DNA from: Gammaproteobacteria bacterium
GTDB taxonomy: Bacteria > Pseudomonadota > Gammaproteobacteria > Pseudomonadales > Azotimanducaceae
Assembly: GCA_030432795.1 (NCBI GenBank)
Contig: JAUILW010000231.1
Location: 1 to 5,859, forward strand
Reading direction: 5' to 3'
Length of the DNA: 5,859 nucleotides
A program made the position numbers and the translations under genes. Positions 1 through 5,426 of this stretch are shown here, piece after piece (the first letter of the stretch is position 1; each line of letters begins with the position of its first letter). The notes beneath the pieces were generated by a model that worked only from the letters and a program-made list of their open reading frames with translations, did not search any database and had not been told where the DNA came from.

Positions 1-2
1 TT

Positions 3-524
3 GAGAGTGAAGACTGGAACGATGAAGCACGGGAGATCATGCGCCCGTTTGTTGAGCAGGGGCGCATCTTCAACATATTCAAAACGCTCACCAACCATCC
101 TGCGCTGGCGAAACGCTGGATGGTGTTTGCCAATCACATCCTCGGCAAATCCACCCTGGCGGTACGTGAACGCGAGCTTGTCATTCTGCGTATCGGTTTT
201 CTTTGCCAGGCGGGGTATGAGTGGGGGCAGCACGTGCAGATCGCGCGCGCAGCCGGTATGACGGACGACGAGATCCGCACCGCAAAAACCGGCCCCGAAA
301 CACCGGGCCTCAGCGATCTCGATCGTCTGCTGCTGCAGGCAACAGACGAGCTGCATAGCGATGCGCATGTCAGTGATGCCACGTGGCAGGGCTTGAGTGG
401 GCACTTGAACACCCAGCAACTCATGGATCTGGTGTTTACTGTGGGCCAGTACAACCTGGTGTCGATGGCGCTCAACAGCTTCGGCGTGCAGCTCGACGAA
501 GGCTTGCCCGGCTGGGACATCTAG
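3..524 (+). CDS. Carboxymuconolactone decarboxylase (CMD) family protein, 5'-truncated by the window edge
   Basis: This is the C-terminal 173 residues of an AhpD/CMD-like all-helical protein. The reading frame is open from base 3. The 12 residues before the first ATG at 39 (ESEDWNDEAREI) resemble the usual N-terminal stretch of this family, so I read the gene as starting before the window rather than at 39. Family signatures are the NIFKTLTNHPALAKRW segment, a GKSTL stretch, RERELVILR, then CQAGYEWGQH, and near the C-terminus the TVGQYNLVSMALNSFGVQLDE block. Counting from the ATG at 39, the conserved positions are Cys56, Glu61 and His65. The second cysteine of the AhpD-type CxxC redox pair is absent, so peroxidase activity of the AhpD kind is unlikely. 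Many relatives are annotated as CMD-family with no known substrate, and I cannot assign one here. Transcription probably ends at the hairpin 32 bp after the stop. Confidence 0.85.
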   Translation, partial: ESEDWNDEAREIMRPFVEQGRIFNIFKTLTNHPALAKRWMVFANHILGKSTLAVRERELVILRIGFLCQAGYEWGQHVQIARAAGMTDDEIRTAKTGPETPGLSDLDRLLLQATDELHSDAHVSDATWQGLSGHLNTQQLMDLVFTVGQYNLVSMALNSFGVQLDEGLPGWDI

Positions 525-555
525 CGCTGGGGGCAAGTTGGGCGTTGAAAGGCAG

Positions 556-600
556 CAAACCTGCTTTTTGGCTTAAAAAGCAGGTTTGTTATGTATATTT
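556..600 (+). terminator. Probable intrinsic terminator after the CMD-family gene
   Basis: A perfect 14-bp inverted repeat is formed by caaacctgcttttt (556-569) and aaaaagcaggtttg (575-588), with a 5-nt loop (ggctt). A T-rich stretch follows (589-600, ttatgtatattt). It lies 31 nt after the CMD stop codon with no gene between, as expected of a Rho-independent terminator. The T-tract is interrupted and the upper stem is pure A:T, so termination strength is uncertain. The A-run and T-run would let it work on either strand. Confidence 0.7.
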
Positions 601-671
601 TCTATAAAAAGCGGTGAGAAACGTTACCTTTTCTCCCGAGAACTGTTGAATAATCGGTGGTGTCACTAGTG

Positions 672-695
672 GTAACAGGGTCATGATCCTGTTAC
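672..695. repeat. Near-perfect 24-bp palindrome, possible operator or stem-loop
   Basis: The half-site GTAACAGGGTCA (672-683) is followed directly by TGATCCTGTTAC (684-695). The halves are reverse complements at 11 of 12 positions. The exception (G680 against T687) would be a G·U wobble in RNA. There is no spacer, which fits a dimeric repressor site better than a stable hairpin loop. The 8-bp palindrome CACTAGTG (664-671) abuts it. The palindrome lies about 63 bp upstream of a candidate -35 box for the membrane-protein gene. No binding protein can be named from sequence alone. Confidence 0.55.
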
Positions 696-758
696 TCAGC
701 GGCGGTCGAGTGCGACGGGAATGGTAAGTCGAGCGGTAGCTAGATGCGCCAGTACTCG

Positions 759-787
759 TTGACAGGGCCCGATAGCGCTGCGAAATT
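759..787 (+). promoter_or_regulatory. Candidate sigma-70 promoter for the small membrane-protein gene
   Basis: A consensus -35 hexamer TTGACA (759-764) is followed after 17 bp by a weak -10, GAAATT (782-787, three matches to TATAAT). Transcription would start near 794, giving a leader of about 29 nt before the ATG at 823. The placement is good but the -10 is poor, so this is a tentative call. Confidence 0.35.
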
Positions 788-822
788 GAGGCAGGTTACA
801 AAGCGATGGAGCGAATCGATCT

Positions 823-1239
823 ATGCATATAGTCAACGGTGCTATCGGCCTGGCGCTCGCTGCGCTTGCCATCCTGCACTTCACTATGCCGGATAGTCTC
901 GGTTCCGCTGTCGCCTTTGCCGCAGGTTCGGCTCTGGCCTTTCTCACCCTCCTTCCGTCGATGAGCATGCTCGTGGCGCGTACCTTCGCGGTGCTGGCGA
1001 CCATGTGCATGTTTTTCTACTTCGCGGGTTTTTTCTCCCTGGCGCCTGAGCTGCATAGCCAGTGGTATCGGGGCATGCAGGCGCGCGAAGCGTTCAGCCT
1101 GCTCATGGCCGCTTTCGCCATGATCCCGGTGCTTTCCTGCTACAGCTGCCGCCTGAAAGCGGAAGCGCGGGAAGCACCCGCGAAGAAACGCCGCACGGGT
1201 TTCTTTTCAGTTCCCAAGAAGCTGGAACAGCACGGCTGA
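823..1239 (+). CDS. Small integral membrane protein with four predicted helices, function unknown
   Basis: I do not recognise this 138-residue protein. Hydrophobic segments lie at about residues 3-20, 27-46, 50-72 and 89-108, joined by short loops. The longest loop (about 73-88) carries an amphipathic ELHSQWYRGMQARE stretch before the last helix. The C-terminal tail (110-138) is strongly basic (KKRR at 121-124) and by the positive-inside rule should be cytoplasmic, placing both termini inside. Cys106 and Cys109 form a CYSC motif at the end of helix four. There is no signal peptide, enzyme motif or obvious pore signature. The start is chosen because GGAG at 808-811 lies 11 nt upstream, slightly long but usable, and the first helix begins at once. 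Codon use (C/G-rich third positions) matches the neighbours, supporting a real gene. It stands alone, preceded by its own putative promoter and convergent with the PfpI-like gene. Confidence 0.75.
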   Translation: MHIVNGAIGLALAALAILHFTMPDSLGSAVAFAAGSALAFLTLLPSMSMLVARTFAVLATMCMFFYFAGFFSLAPELHSQWYRGMQAREAFSLLMAAFAMIPVLSCYSCRLKAEAREAPAKKRRTGFFSVPKKLEQHG

Positions 1240-1350
1240 GCACTGCGAGCGGTTTGACGCAGGGGTTGACCCTGGCGAGGCCGCTCCAAAGACTCCTGTC
1301 TCGAGTTCGGACGGTCTGTTTCCGGACACAACTACATTGTGCGGTGACGC
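1240..1350. other. Convergent intergenic gap with two weak stem-loops
   Basis: This gap lies between the ends of two convergent genes, so a terminator is expected on each strand. Two imperfect structures are visible. One pairs AGCGG (1248-1252) with CCGCT (1281-1285) and encloses a CAGGG/CCCTG stem (1260-1264 with 1270-1274, loop gttga). The other pairs CACAA (1327-1331) with TTGTG (1337-1341) around a 5-nt loop, with CCG/CGG extending it past a 2-nt bulge. Neither is followed by a clear T-run on either strand, so intrinsic termination is not demonstrated. Confidence 0.3.
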
Positions 1351-2007
1351 CTAGCTGACGAGGTCCGCCAGCTCGTTCAGATGTGACACGAAGGGATCGG
1401 AATTCGCGTCTCTGTGCCAGGTGTATTCCGCTGCAGTCGCGGTTCGCTCGGCGGCTTCCTCGCCCAGCAGGTGGGCGATGACGGCGAGCGCCATGTCCAT
1501 ACCCGCAGACACGCCGGAGGATGTGAAGAATTTGCTGTCTTCCACCCAACGGGCGTTTTCCACCCAGGTTACAGGGGCTTGCTCGGCGGTGGCACGGGCG
1601 AAGAGCTGTTTGTTGGATGTGGCACGGCGGCCGTTGAGCACACCGGCGCGGGCCAGGAGCACCGAACCGGTACACACCGACGCGACGATCCGGGCAGTCT
1701 CCGCCTGTCGTTGGATGAAGTTGAGTAGTGCGTCGTTTTCCAACGCTGGAAGGGTGCCGAACCCACCTGGTACGAGCAGCACGTCCACGCCGGGTGCGCT
1801 GTCGAATGTGCAGTCTGGCTGGACCTTCGGCCCGCTGGTGAGGTCCATCGCCATCGCAGAGGGTACGGCGGCGCTACCTTCGCCGATGATCAGAATCCTG
1901 GCCCGCTCCGGTCCCAGCATGGAGAACATCTCCAGCGGACCGAACAGGTCCAGCATCTCGAAGCCCGGGTAGACCAGGCCGCCAACGGTTAGCGGTGCAT
2001 CCGTCAT
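1351..2007 (-). CDS. DJ-1/PfpI family protein (class I glutamine amidotransferase-like fold)
   Basis: This 218-residue cytoplasmic protein has the DJ-1/PfpI fold. The sequence shows the N-terminal strand with LVYPGFEMLDLFGPLEMF (residues 11-28), including an acidic residue (Glu17) where this superfamily usually has the Glu or Asp that interacts with the reactive cysteine. It then has VPGGFG (79-84) and the nucleophile-elbow motif VASVCTGS with Cys112. The GRRATSNKQLF segment (127-136) and TSSGVSAGMDMALAVI (162-177) follow. The overall pattern resembles the isonitrile-hydratase-like and AraC-sensor-like PfpI subgroup, but there is no C-terminal DNA-binding domain, and the length fits a stand-alone enzyme. 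The substrate cannot be predicted; hydratase, glyoxalase/deglycase-like or hydrolase activities all occur in the superfamily. The start is supported by GAGGG (2014-2018) 6 nt upstream. That site overlaps the stop codon of the DUF4124 gene, implying co-transcription and possibly coupled translation. Confidence 0.88.
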   Translation of the reverse strand: MTDAPLTVGGLVYPGFEMLDLFGPLEMFSMLGPERARILIIGEGSAAVPSAMAMDLTSGPKVQPDCTFDSAPGVDVLLVPGGFGTLPALENDALLNFIQRQAETARIVASVCTGSVLLARAGVLNGRRATSNKQLFARATAEQAPVTWVENARWVEDSKFFTSSGVSAGMDMALAVIAHLLGEEAAERTATAAEYTWHRDANSDPFVSHLNELADLVS

Positions 2008-2016
2008 CGTGCGCCC

Positions 2017-2481
2017 TCAGCTATCGAGGCTGTCGCAGTTGGTGGCGATACCTTCCTGGGCCTCGTTGATGCGCCGCTGGCGTTCTTCTTCCGGGAGCAC
2101 CCGCTCTGTGCCGCCTGATTCGCGCACGCGGATACGATTGGATTGTGTCAGTCGCGTTAGCACCGAGCGGGACTTCTCGCAGTTATCACGGCGGATCTCG
2201 GCAACCTGCTCGGCGCGCTCCGCCTCTCGGGCTTTTAGCTCGTCGAGCATGCGTTGCTGTGCTTCAGTGAGATTGCTGTCAGGCGTTGCCACCGCCTCGG
2301 TGGTCTCCTCCGCGGGCGGTCTGCCACCGCGGGTGGAAACCGTCTGTGACGTGCGGCCTTCCGGCTTGTGCTGGGTGTAGTTGACCACCCCGTTTTCGTC
2401 TACCCATCGGTAGATCTCTGCGTGCGCGCTGACGCAAACGAAGGCAAAGAGAATGCACTGAAGAAACCGGATCTGGCGCAT
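2017..2481 (-). CDS. DUF4124 domain-containing periplasmic protein
   Basis: I take the start at 2481, giving 154 residues, because GGGGA (2488-2492) lies 6 nt upstream and the product then opens with a clear signal peptide: a basic MRQIR start, a hydrophobic core of residues 6-18, and an AHA cleavage site after residue 21. An in-frame ATG at 2562 would bury that signal behind 27 extra residues. Residues 22-40 are the DUF4124 core, IYRWVDENGVVNYTQHKP. A low-complexity linker follows (about 45-70), then a charged helix likely to form a coiled coil (71-98). The C-terminal region has Cys101 and Cys149, which could form a disulfide in the periplasm, as similar spacing recurs in gammaproteobacterial relatives I recall. 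Function is unknown for the family. Its stop lies 9 bp before the PfpI-like start. A promoter candidate immediately upstream suggests the pair can be expressed apart from the NTF2-like gene. Confidence 0.85.
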   Translation of the reverse strand: MRQIRFLQCILFAFVCVSAHAEIYRWVDENGVVNYTQHKPEGRTSQTVSTRGGRPPAEETTEAVATPDSNLTEAQQRMLDELKAREAERAEQVAEIRRDNCEKSRSVLTRLTQSNRIRVRESGGTERVLPEEERQRRINEAQEGIATNCDSLDS

Positions 2482-2487
2482 GGAATT

Positions 2488-2492
2488 TCCCC
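2488..2492 (-). promoter_or_regulatory. Ribosome binding site fixing the DUF4124 start
   Basis: On the minus strand GGGGA ends 6 nt before the ATG at 2481-2479. It selects this start over the longer in-frame ATG at 2562, which lacks a good site and would lie upstream of the candidate -35 box. Confidence 0.6.
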
Positions 2493-2512
2493 GCTCTAGG
2501 CCACAGGCCGAG

Positions 2513-2541
2513 CTTATCACACGGTGTTTCACGCAGCTCAA
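2513..2541 (-). promoter_or_regulatory. Candidate sigma-70 promoter for the DUF4124-PfpI pair
   Basis: Reading the minus strand, TTGAGC (2541-2536, four matches to TTGACA) is separated by exactly 17 bp from GATAAG (2518-2513, four matches to TATAAT). Transcription would start near 2506 and leave a leader of about 25 nt. It sits in the 85-bp gap after the NTF2-like gene. Spacing and position fit well, but both hexamers are only partial matches. Confidence 0.4.
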
Positions 2542-2566
2542 AGCGCTAGCGAACTGGTTCACAGCG

Positions 2567-2920
2567 TCAGTGACCGTCCGGATTCATGTAGTCACGATAG
2601 TACGTGAGCTTGCCGTCCCGCACGCGATACAGGCCGCACCCGTTGATTTCGCCGCGCGGGGTCTCGGCCACCCACTGCGCCCATGCGACATCACCGCCGC
2701 CGGCGATCTCCAGCACCCGGAAGCGGGTCTGGCGATCGCCCATCTCCTCCACCATCTTGGCCATGAACGCTTCGATGGCAGCCTTACCATGCATGGTGCC
2801 GAAGAACGGATCTACCAGCACGGCGTCGTCGCTGAACAGCGCTACCGTCTGGCGGTAGTCGCCGCTGTCCTGTCGGCGCCAGAATTCCTGTATTACCTGT
2901 TCTGCGGTCATGTTCGACAT
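2567..2920 (-). CDS. NTF2-like / SnoaL-like domain protein
   Basis: This 117-residue protein has the size and pattern of a single cone-shaped NTF2/SnoaL-like domain. An N-terminal helix is followed by EFWRRQDSGDYRQTVALFSDDAVLVDPFFG (residues 12-41), a helix with HGKAAIEAFMAKMVEE (44-59), then strands ending in GLYRVRDGKLTYYRDYMNP (96-114). This is the typical 'daily intake, then acid pair' layout, with Asp31/Asp32 and Asp37 near the pocket mouth. The fold serves as isomerase, hydrolase or ligand binder in different proteins, so no substrate can be named. It lacks a signal peptide and should be cytoplasmic. The start at 2920 has AGGAG 11 nt upstream; Met4 is a possible alternative but would be further from that site. 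It is the first gene of the minus-strand block and diverges from ilvI. I did not find a convincing promoter for it. Confidence 0.85.
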   Translation of the reverse strand: MSNMTAEQVIQEFWRRQDSGDYRQTVALFSDDAVLVDPFFGTMHGKAAIEAFMAKMVEEMGDRQTRFRVLEIAGGGDVAWAQWVAETPRGEINGCGLYRVRDGKLTYYRDYMNPDGH

Positions 2921-2957
2921 GGAATGGTGGGCTCCTGGCTGTGGGTTGGCTGTCAGT

Positions 2958-2986
2958 TTGACACGGCGGGGCCGAATCCGAAGAAT
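2958..2986 (+). promoter_or_regulatory. Candidate sigma-70 promoter of the ilvI-ilvH-ilvC operon
   Basis: A perfect TTGACA (2958-2963) is followed after 17 bp by AAGAAT (2981-2986, four matches to TATAAT, including the conserved second A and final T). Transcription would start near 2993, leaving an untranslated leader of about 150 nt before ilvI. It is the best promoter match in the divergent gap. Confidence 0.45.
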
Positions 2987-3082
2987 ACGCGCCTCTTTTT
3001 TCTTTCGCCGCCGGTGCGTTCTTACCCTGCCGACTGCGCCGTGCCTGGTCGTCCTGGCATTTTCGCTGCAATTTCAATGGGT

Positions 3083-3101
3083 TGGAGGTTGGCAGCCTCC
3101 A
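3083..3101 (+). other. Small stem-loop in the ilvI leader
   Basis: TGGAGG (3083-3088) pairs perfectly with CCTCCA (3096-3101) across a 7-nt loop. It lies 42 nt before the ilvI start codon and sequesters a Shine-Dalgarno-like GGAGG that is not followed by a usable start codon. There is no T-run after it, so it is not an intrinsic terminator. Whether it has any role is unknown. Confidence 0.3.
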
Positions 3102-3133
3102 TCGGTCGGGAGAGAGACGTGTCGGCGGGAACT

Positions 3134-3137
3134 GGAG
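3134..3137 (+). promoter_or_regulatory. Ribosome binding site fixing the ilvI start
   Basis: GGAG lies 6 nt before the ATG at 3144. This matters because the frame stays open upstream to 2910; the 78 extra codons that would add are unlike any acetolactate synthase. Confidence 0.7.
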
Positions 3138-3143
3138 TGCGCT

Positions 3144-4895
3144 ATGGCAGAGCTCTTGTCAGGCGGGGATATGCTTATCCGTGCCTTACAGGACGAAGGG
3201 GTCGAGTACATATTCGGGTATCCCGGAGGTACGGCCCTGCATATTTACGACGCGATCTTTCGCCAGCAGCACATCGACCACATTCTCGTGCGTCACGAGC
3301 AGGCGGCGACGCACATGGCGGACGGGTATGCGCGTTCTACCGGCAAGCCTGGTGTCGTGCTCGTCACCTCCGGGCCTGGCGCCACCAACGCGATTACCGG
3401 TATTGCCACCGCCTACATGGACTCCATCCCCATGGTGGTCATCTCCGGTCAGGTGCCGCGCGCGCAGATCGGCACCGATGCGTTCCAGGAAACCGATATG
3501 GTGGGTGTGTCCCGGCCGATCGTGAAGCACAGCTTCATGGTGCAGGACTGCAAGGACATTCCTACCATCGTTCGCAAGGCCTTCCACATCGCCACCACGG
3601 GTCGCCCTGGTCCCGTGGTGATCGACGTGCCGAAAGACACTACCGATCCGGCTGTCACGGCCCCCTACGAGCGACCAGAGAGCGTCAAGCTGCGCTCTTA
3701 TAATCCGGCGGTTCGCGGCAATGGCCGACAGATTCGCAAAGCCGCCAGAGCCTTGATCGCCGCTCGTCGTCCGGTGCTCTACAGCGGCGGCGGTGTAGTG
3801 TTGGGAGATGCATCGGAGGAGTTGACCAAGCTCGCACGGGTGCTGAATCTGCCGGTGACCAACACGCTCATGGGGCTTGGCGCGTTCCCTGGCGACGACA
3901 AACAGTTTCTCGGCATGCTGGGCATGCACGGCACCTACGAAGCAAACATGGCGATGCACGAGGCGGACCTGGTGTTTGCGGTTGGCGCGCGTTTCGATGA
4001 TCGGGTAACGAACGACCCGGAGAAATTCTGCCCGGATGCGAAGGTCGTGCATATCGATGTGGATCCGGCGTCGATCGCCAAGATCATCCCCGTCGATATC
4101 CCCATCGTCGGCCAGGTGAAATCGGTGCTCACCGACCTGCTGCGGGAAGTCGATACGGCGCTGGTTGAGGCGCCGCGCGCAGGCGATGCCCTGGGCAGCT
4201 GGTGGGAGCGCATCGATGAGTGGCGTGAGCGCAACGGTCTCAACCATGCGCTCACCGCGGTGCCAGGCCAGCGCATTCTGCCCCAGCTTGCGGTGCAGAC
4301 GCTGTACAAGGTTACCGGCGGCGAGGCCTTCGTGACCAGCGATGTGGGCCAGCACCAGATGTTTGCCGCGCAGTACTACAAGTTTCCGAAGCCGCGGCGC
4401 TGGGTGAACTCCGGTGGCCTCGGCACCATGGGCTTCGGCCTGCCGGCGGCCATGGGCGTGCAGATTGCGCACCCCGGTGCCACAGTAGCCTGCGTGACGG
4501 GCGAGGGCAGCTTCATGATGAACATGCAGGAGCTCTCCACCTGCCTGCAGTACAAGTTTCCCATCAAGATCATGAACCTGAACAACCAGGCGCTTGGCAT
4601 GGTCAAGCAGTGGCAGGACATGCAGTACGGAGGCCGCCACGCGAGCTCCACCTACAGCGACTCTTTGCCGGACTTCAAGACCATCGCGGAAGCGTTTGGC
4701 CACGTTGGCATTCGTGTGGACCGGGTTGAGGATCTGGAGCCGGCGGTGCAGGAGATGTTCGCGCCGCACAACAAAGATCGCCTGGTGCTCCTCGATGTGT
4801 GGGTTGATCCCGACGAACACGTCTATCCCATGGCCATCAAAGGTGGCGCCATGAAAGATATGGTGCTTGCTCGTGCAGGGGAGGGTAAGGAATGA
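3144..4895 (+). CDS. ilvI: Acetolactate (acetohydroxyacid) synthase, large catalytic subunit
   Basis: This is the ThDP- and FAD-dependent catalytic subunit of acetohydroxyacid synthase (also called IlvB). It makes 2-acetolactate from two pyruvates, or 2-aceto-2-hydroxybutyrate from pyruvate and 2-oxobutyrate. The 583 residues match the usual length (E. coli IlvI has about 574). The N-terminal ThDP-binding (PYR) domain has FGYPGG (24-29) and the catalytic Glu52 in RHEQAATHMADGYAR. Phe114-Gln115 in TDAFQETD and Lys164 in DVPKD match active-site residues of the family. The central FAD-associated domain spans about 190-340, with GARFDDRVT (281-289). The C-terminal domain carries the metal/ThDP motif as TGEGSFMMN (452-460) through NLNN (478-481), then VKQWQDM with Trp490. 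The motif reads GEG rather than GDG. The start at 3144 is set by GGAG 6 nt upstream and by homology beginning at ELLSG. The stop overlaps the ilvH start by 4 bp. The sequence looks most like isozyme III-type enzymes of gammaproteobacteria. Confidence 0.97.
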   Translation: MAELLSGGDMLIRALQDEGVEYIFGYPGGTALHIYDAIFRQQHIDHILVRHEQAATHMADGYARSTGKPGVVLVTSGPGATNAITGIATAYMDSIPMVVISGQVPRAQIGTDAFQETDMVGVSRPIVKHSFMVQDCKDIPTIVRKAFHIATTGRPGPVVIDVPKDTTDPAVTAPYERPESVKLRSYNPAVRGNGRQIRKAARALIAARRPVLYSGGGVVLGDASEELTKLARVLNLPVTNTLMGLGAFPGDDKQFLGMLGMHGTYEANMAMHEADLVFAVGARFDDRVTNDPEKFCPDAKVVHIDVDPASIAKIIPVDIPIVGQVKSVLTDLLREVDTALVEAPRAGDALGSWWERIDEWRERNGLNHALTAVPGQRILPQLAVQTLYKVTGGEAFVTSDVGQHQMFAAQYYKFPKPRRWVNSGGLGTMGFGLPAAMGVQIAHPGATVACVTGEGSFMMNMQELSTCLQYKFPIKIMNLNNQALGMVKQWQDMQYGGRHASSTYSDSLPDFKTIAEAFGHVGIRVDRVEDLEPAVQEMFAPHNKDRLVLLDVWVDPDEHVYPMAIKGGAMKDMVLARAGEGKE

Positions 4896-5392
4896 CCCGT
4901 CGCGCCATACTCTCAGTGCTGGTGGAGAACGAAGTCGGCGTGCTGTCGCGCATCGTTGGCCTGTTTTCCCAACGCGGCTACAACATCGAATCGCTCACCG
5001 TGGCGCCCACCGACGACGCGACGCTGTCGCGCCTCACTATGATCAGCGAGGGTAACGACGCCACTATCGAGCAGATCATCAAGCAGCTCTATAAGATCGT
5101 CGAGGTGGTGAAGGTGCAGGATCTCAGCGAGATCGACAGCATCGAGCGCGGCATCATGCTCATCAAAGTGCGCGCCAGTACCCACGATCTGCGGGCGGAG
5201 ATCAAACGTACCGTGGATATATTTCGCGCGCAGATCGTTGATGTGACGCCGGAAACCTACACGGTGCAGGTAGTGGGCCCGGAAGAAAAACTCGCCGCAT
5301 TCATCCAGGCCATGGGCGACGCCCGCATTCTTGAGGTGGCACGATCCGGTGCGACCGGCATTGCCCGGGGCACCAGGGTGCTATCGCTTTAG
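4892..5392 (+). CDS. ilvH: Acetolactate synthase, small regulatory subunit
   Basis: This 166-residue protein is the regulatory partner of IlvI; it raises catalytic activity and confers feedback inhibition by valine. It has an N-terminal ACT domain (about residues 4-77), with LSVLVENEVGVLSRIVGLFSQRG followed by YNIESLTVAPTDDATLSRLT, close to E. coli IlvH. A C-terminal small-subunit domain follows (about 86-160), with DVTPETYTVQVVG and EVARSGATGIARG. Residues equivalent to E. coli Asn11, Gly14 and Asn29, where changes relieve valine inhibition, are present as Asn13, Gly16 and Asn31, so I infer a valine-sensitive enzyme. The ATG overlaps the ilvI stop as ATGA, with a purine-rich GGGGAGGG just upstream inside ilvI. 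Translation is therefore probably coupled, which suits subunits that assemble together. Confidence 0.97.
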   Translation: MTRRAILSVLVENEVGVLSRIVGLFSQRGYNIESLTVAPTDDATLSRLTMISEGNDATIEQIIKQLYKIVEVVKVQDLSEIDSIERGIMLIKVRASTHDLRAEIKRTVDIFRAQIVDVTPETYTVQVVGPEEKLAAFIQAMGDARILEVARSGATGIARGTRVLSL

Positions 5393-5426
5393 CAGACAAC
5401 AGACATATACCAACAGGGGAAGCCGC

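Larger units (their letters stand above)
525..822. other. Intergenic region of 298 bp without a convincing gene
   Basis: The gap between the CMD-family gene and the membrane-protein gene holds the terminator hairpin (556-588), an AT-rich patch around 589-610, a near-perfect 24-bp palindrome (672-695), and a TTGACA-containing candidate promoter (759-787). Only tiny reading frames are present, for example 14 codons at 683-727 and 8 codons at 591-617. None has a convincing ribosome binding site or a recognisable product. No tRNA or known small RNA was recognised. Confidence 0.6.

Noticed and set aside
683..727. A 14-codon ORF (MILLLSGGRVRREW) beginning inside the palindrome.
   Set aside because: It has no ribosome binding site upstream, and its length is expected by chance.
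744..897. A 50-codon frame overlapping the start of the membrane-protein gene.
   Set aside because: The ribosome binding site is weak, and it overlaps the better-supported membrane-protein frame and its candidate promoter.
1248..1285. A strong bidirectional terminator between the convergent genes.
   Set aside because: The nested stems AGCGG/CCGCT and CAGGG/CCCTG exist but are imperfectly stacked and lack a T-run on both strands, so I list them only as weak structures.
1103..1675. A 190-codon minus-strand frame across the convergent gap.
   Set aside because: It overlaps two better-supported genes in other frames, and its Arg- and Pro-rich product looks like a shadow.
2910..3143. A 78-codon upstream extension of ilvI in the same frame.
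   Set aside because: The extension overlaps the divergent NTF2-like gene start and the candidate promoter, resembles no acetolactate synthase, and GGAG at 3134 clearly serves the ATG at 3144.
2480..3703. A 407-codon plus-strand frame running from the DUF4124 region into ilvI.
   Set aside because: It crosses the antisense of one real gene, a divergent promoter gap and a shifted frame of ilvI, and its product has no family resemblance.
3186..4820. A 544-codon open frame on the minus strand opposite ilvI.
   Set aside because: It is rich in His and Arg, has no recognisable domain, and lies entirely antisense to a well-conserved gene. Long antisense frames are expected from C/G-rich third codon positions in GC-rich genomes.
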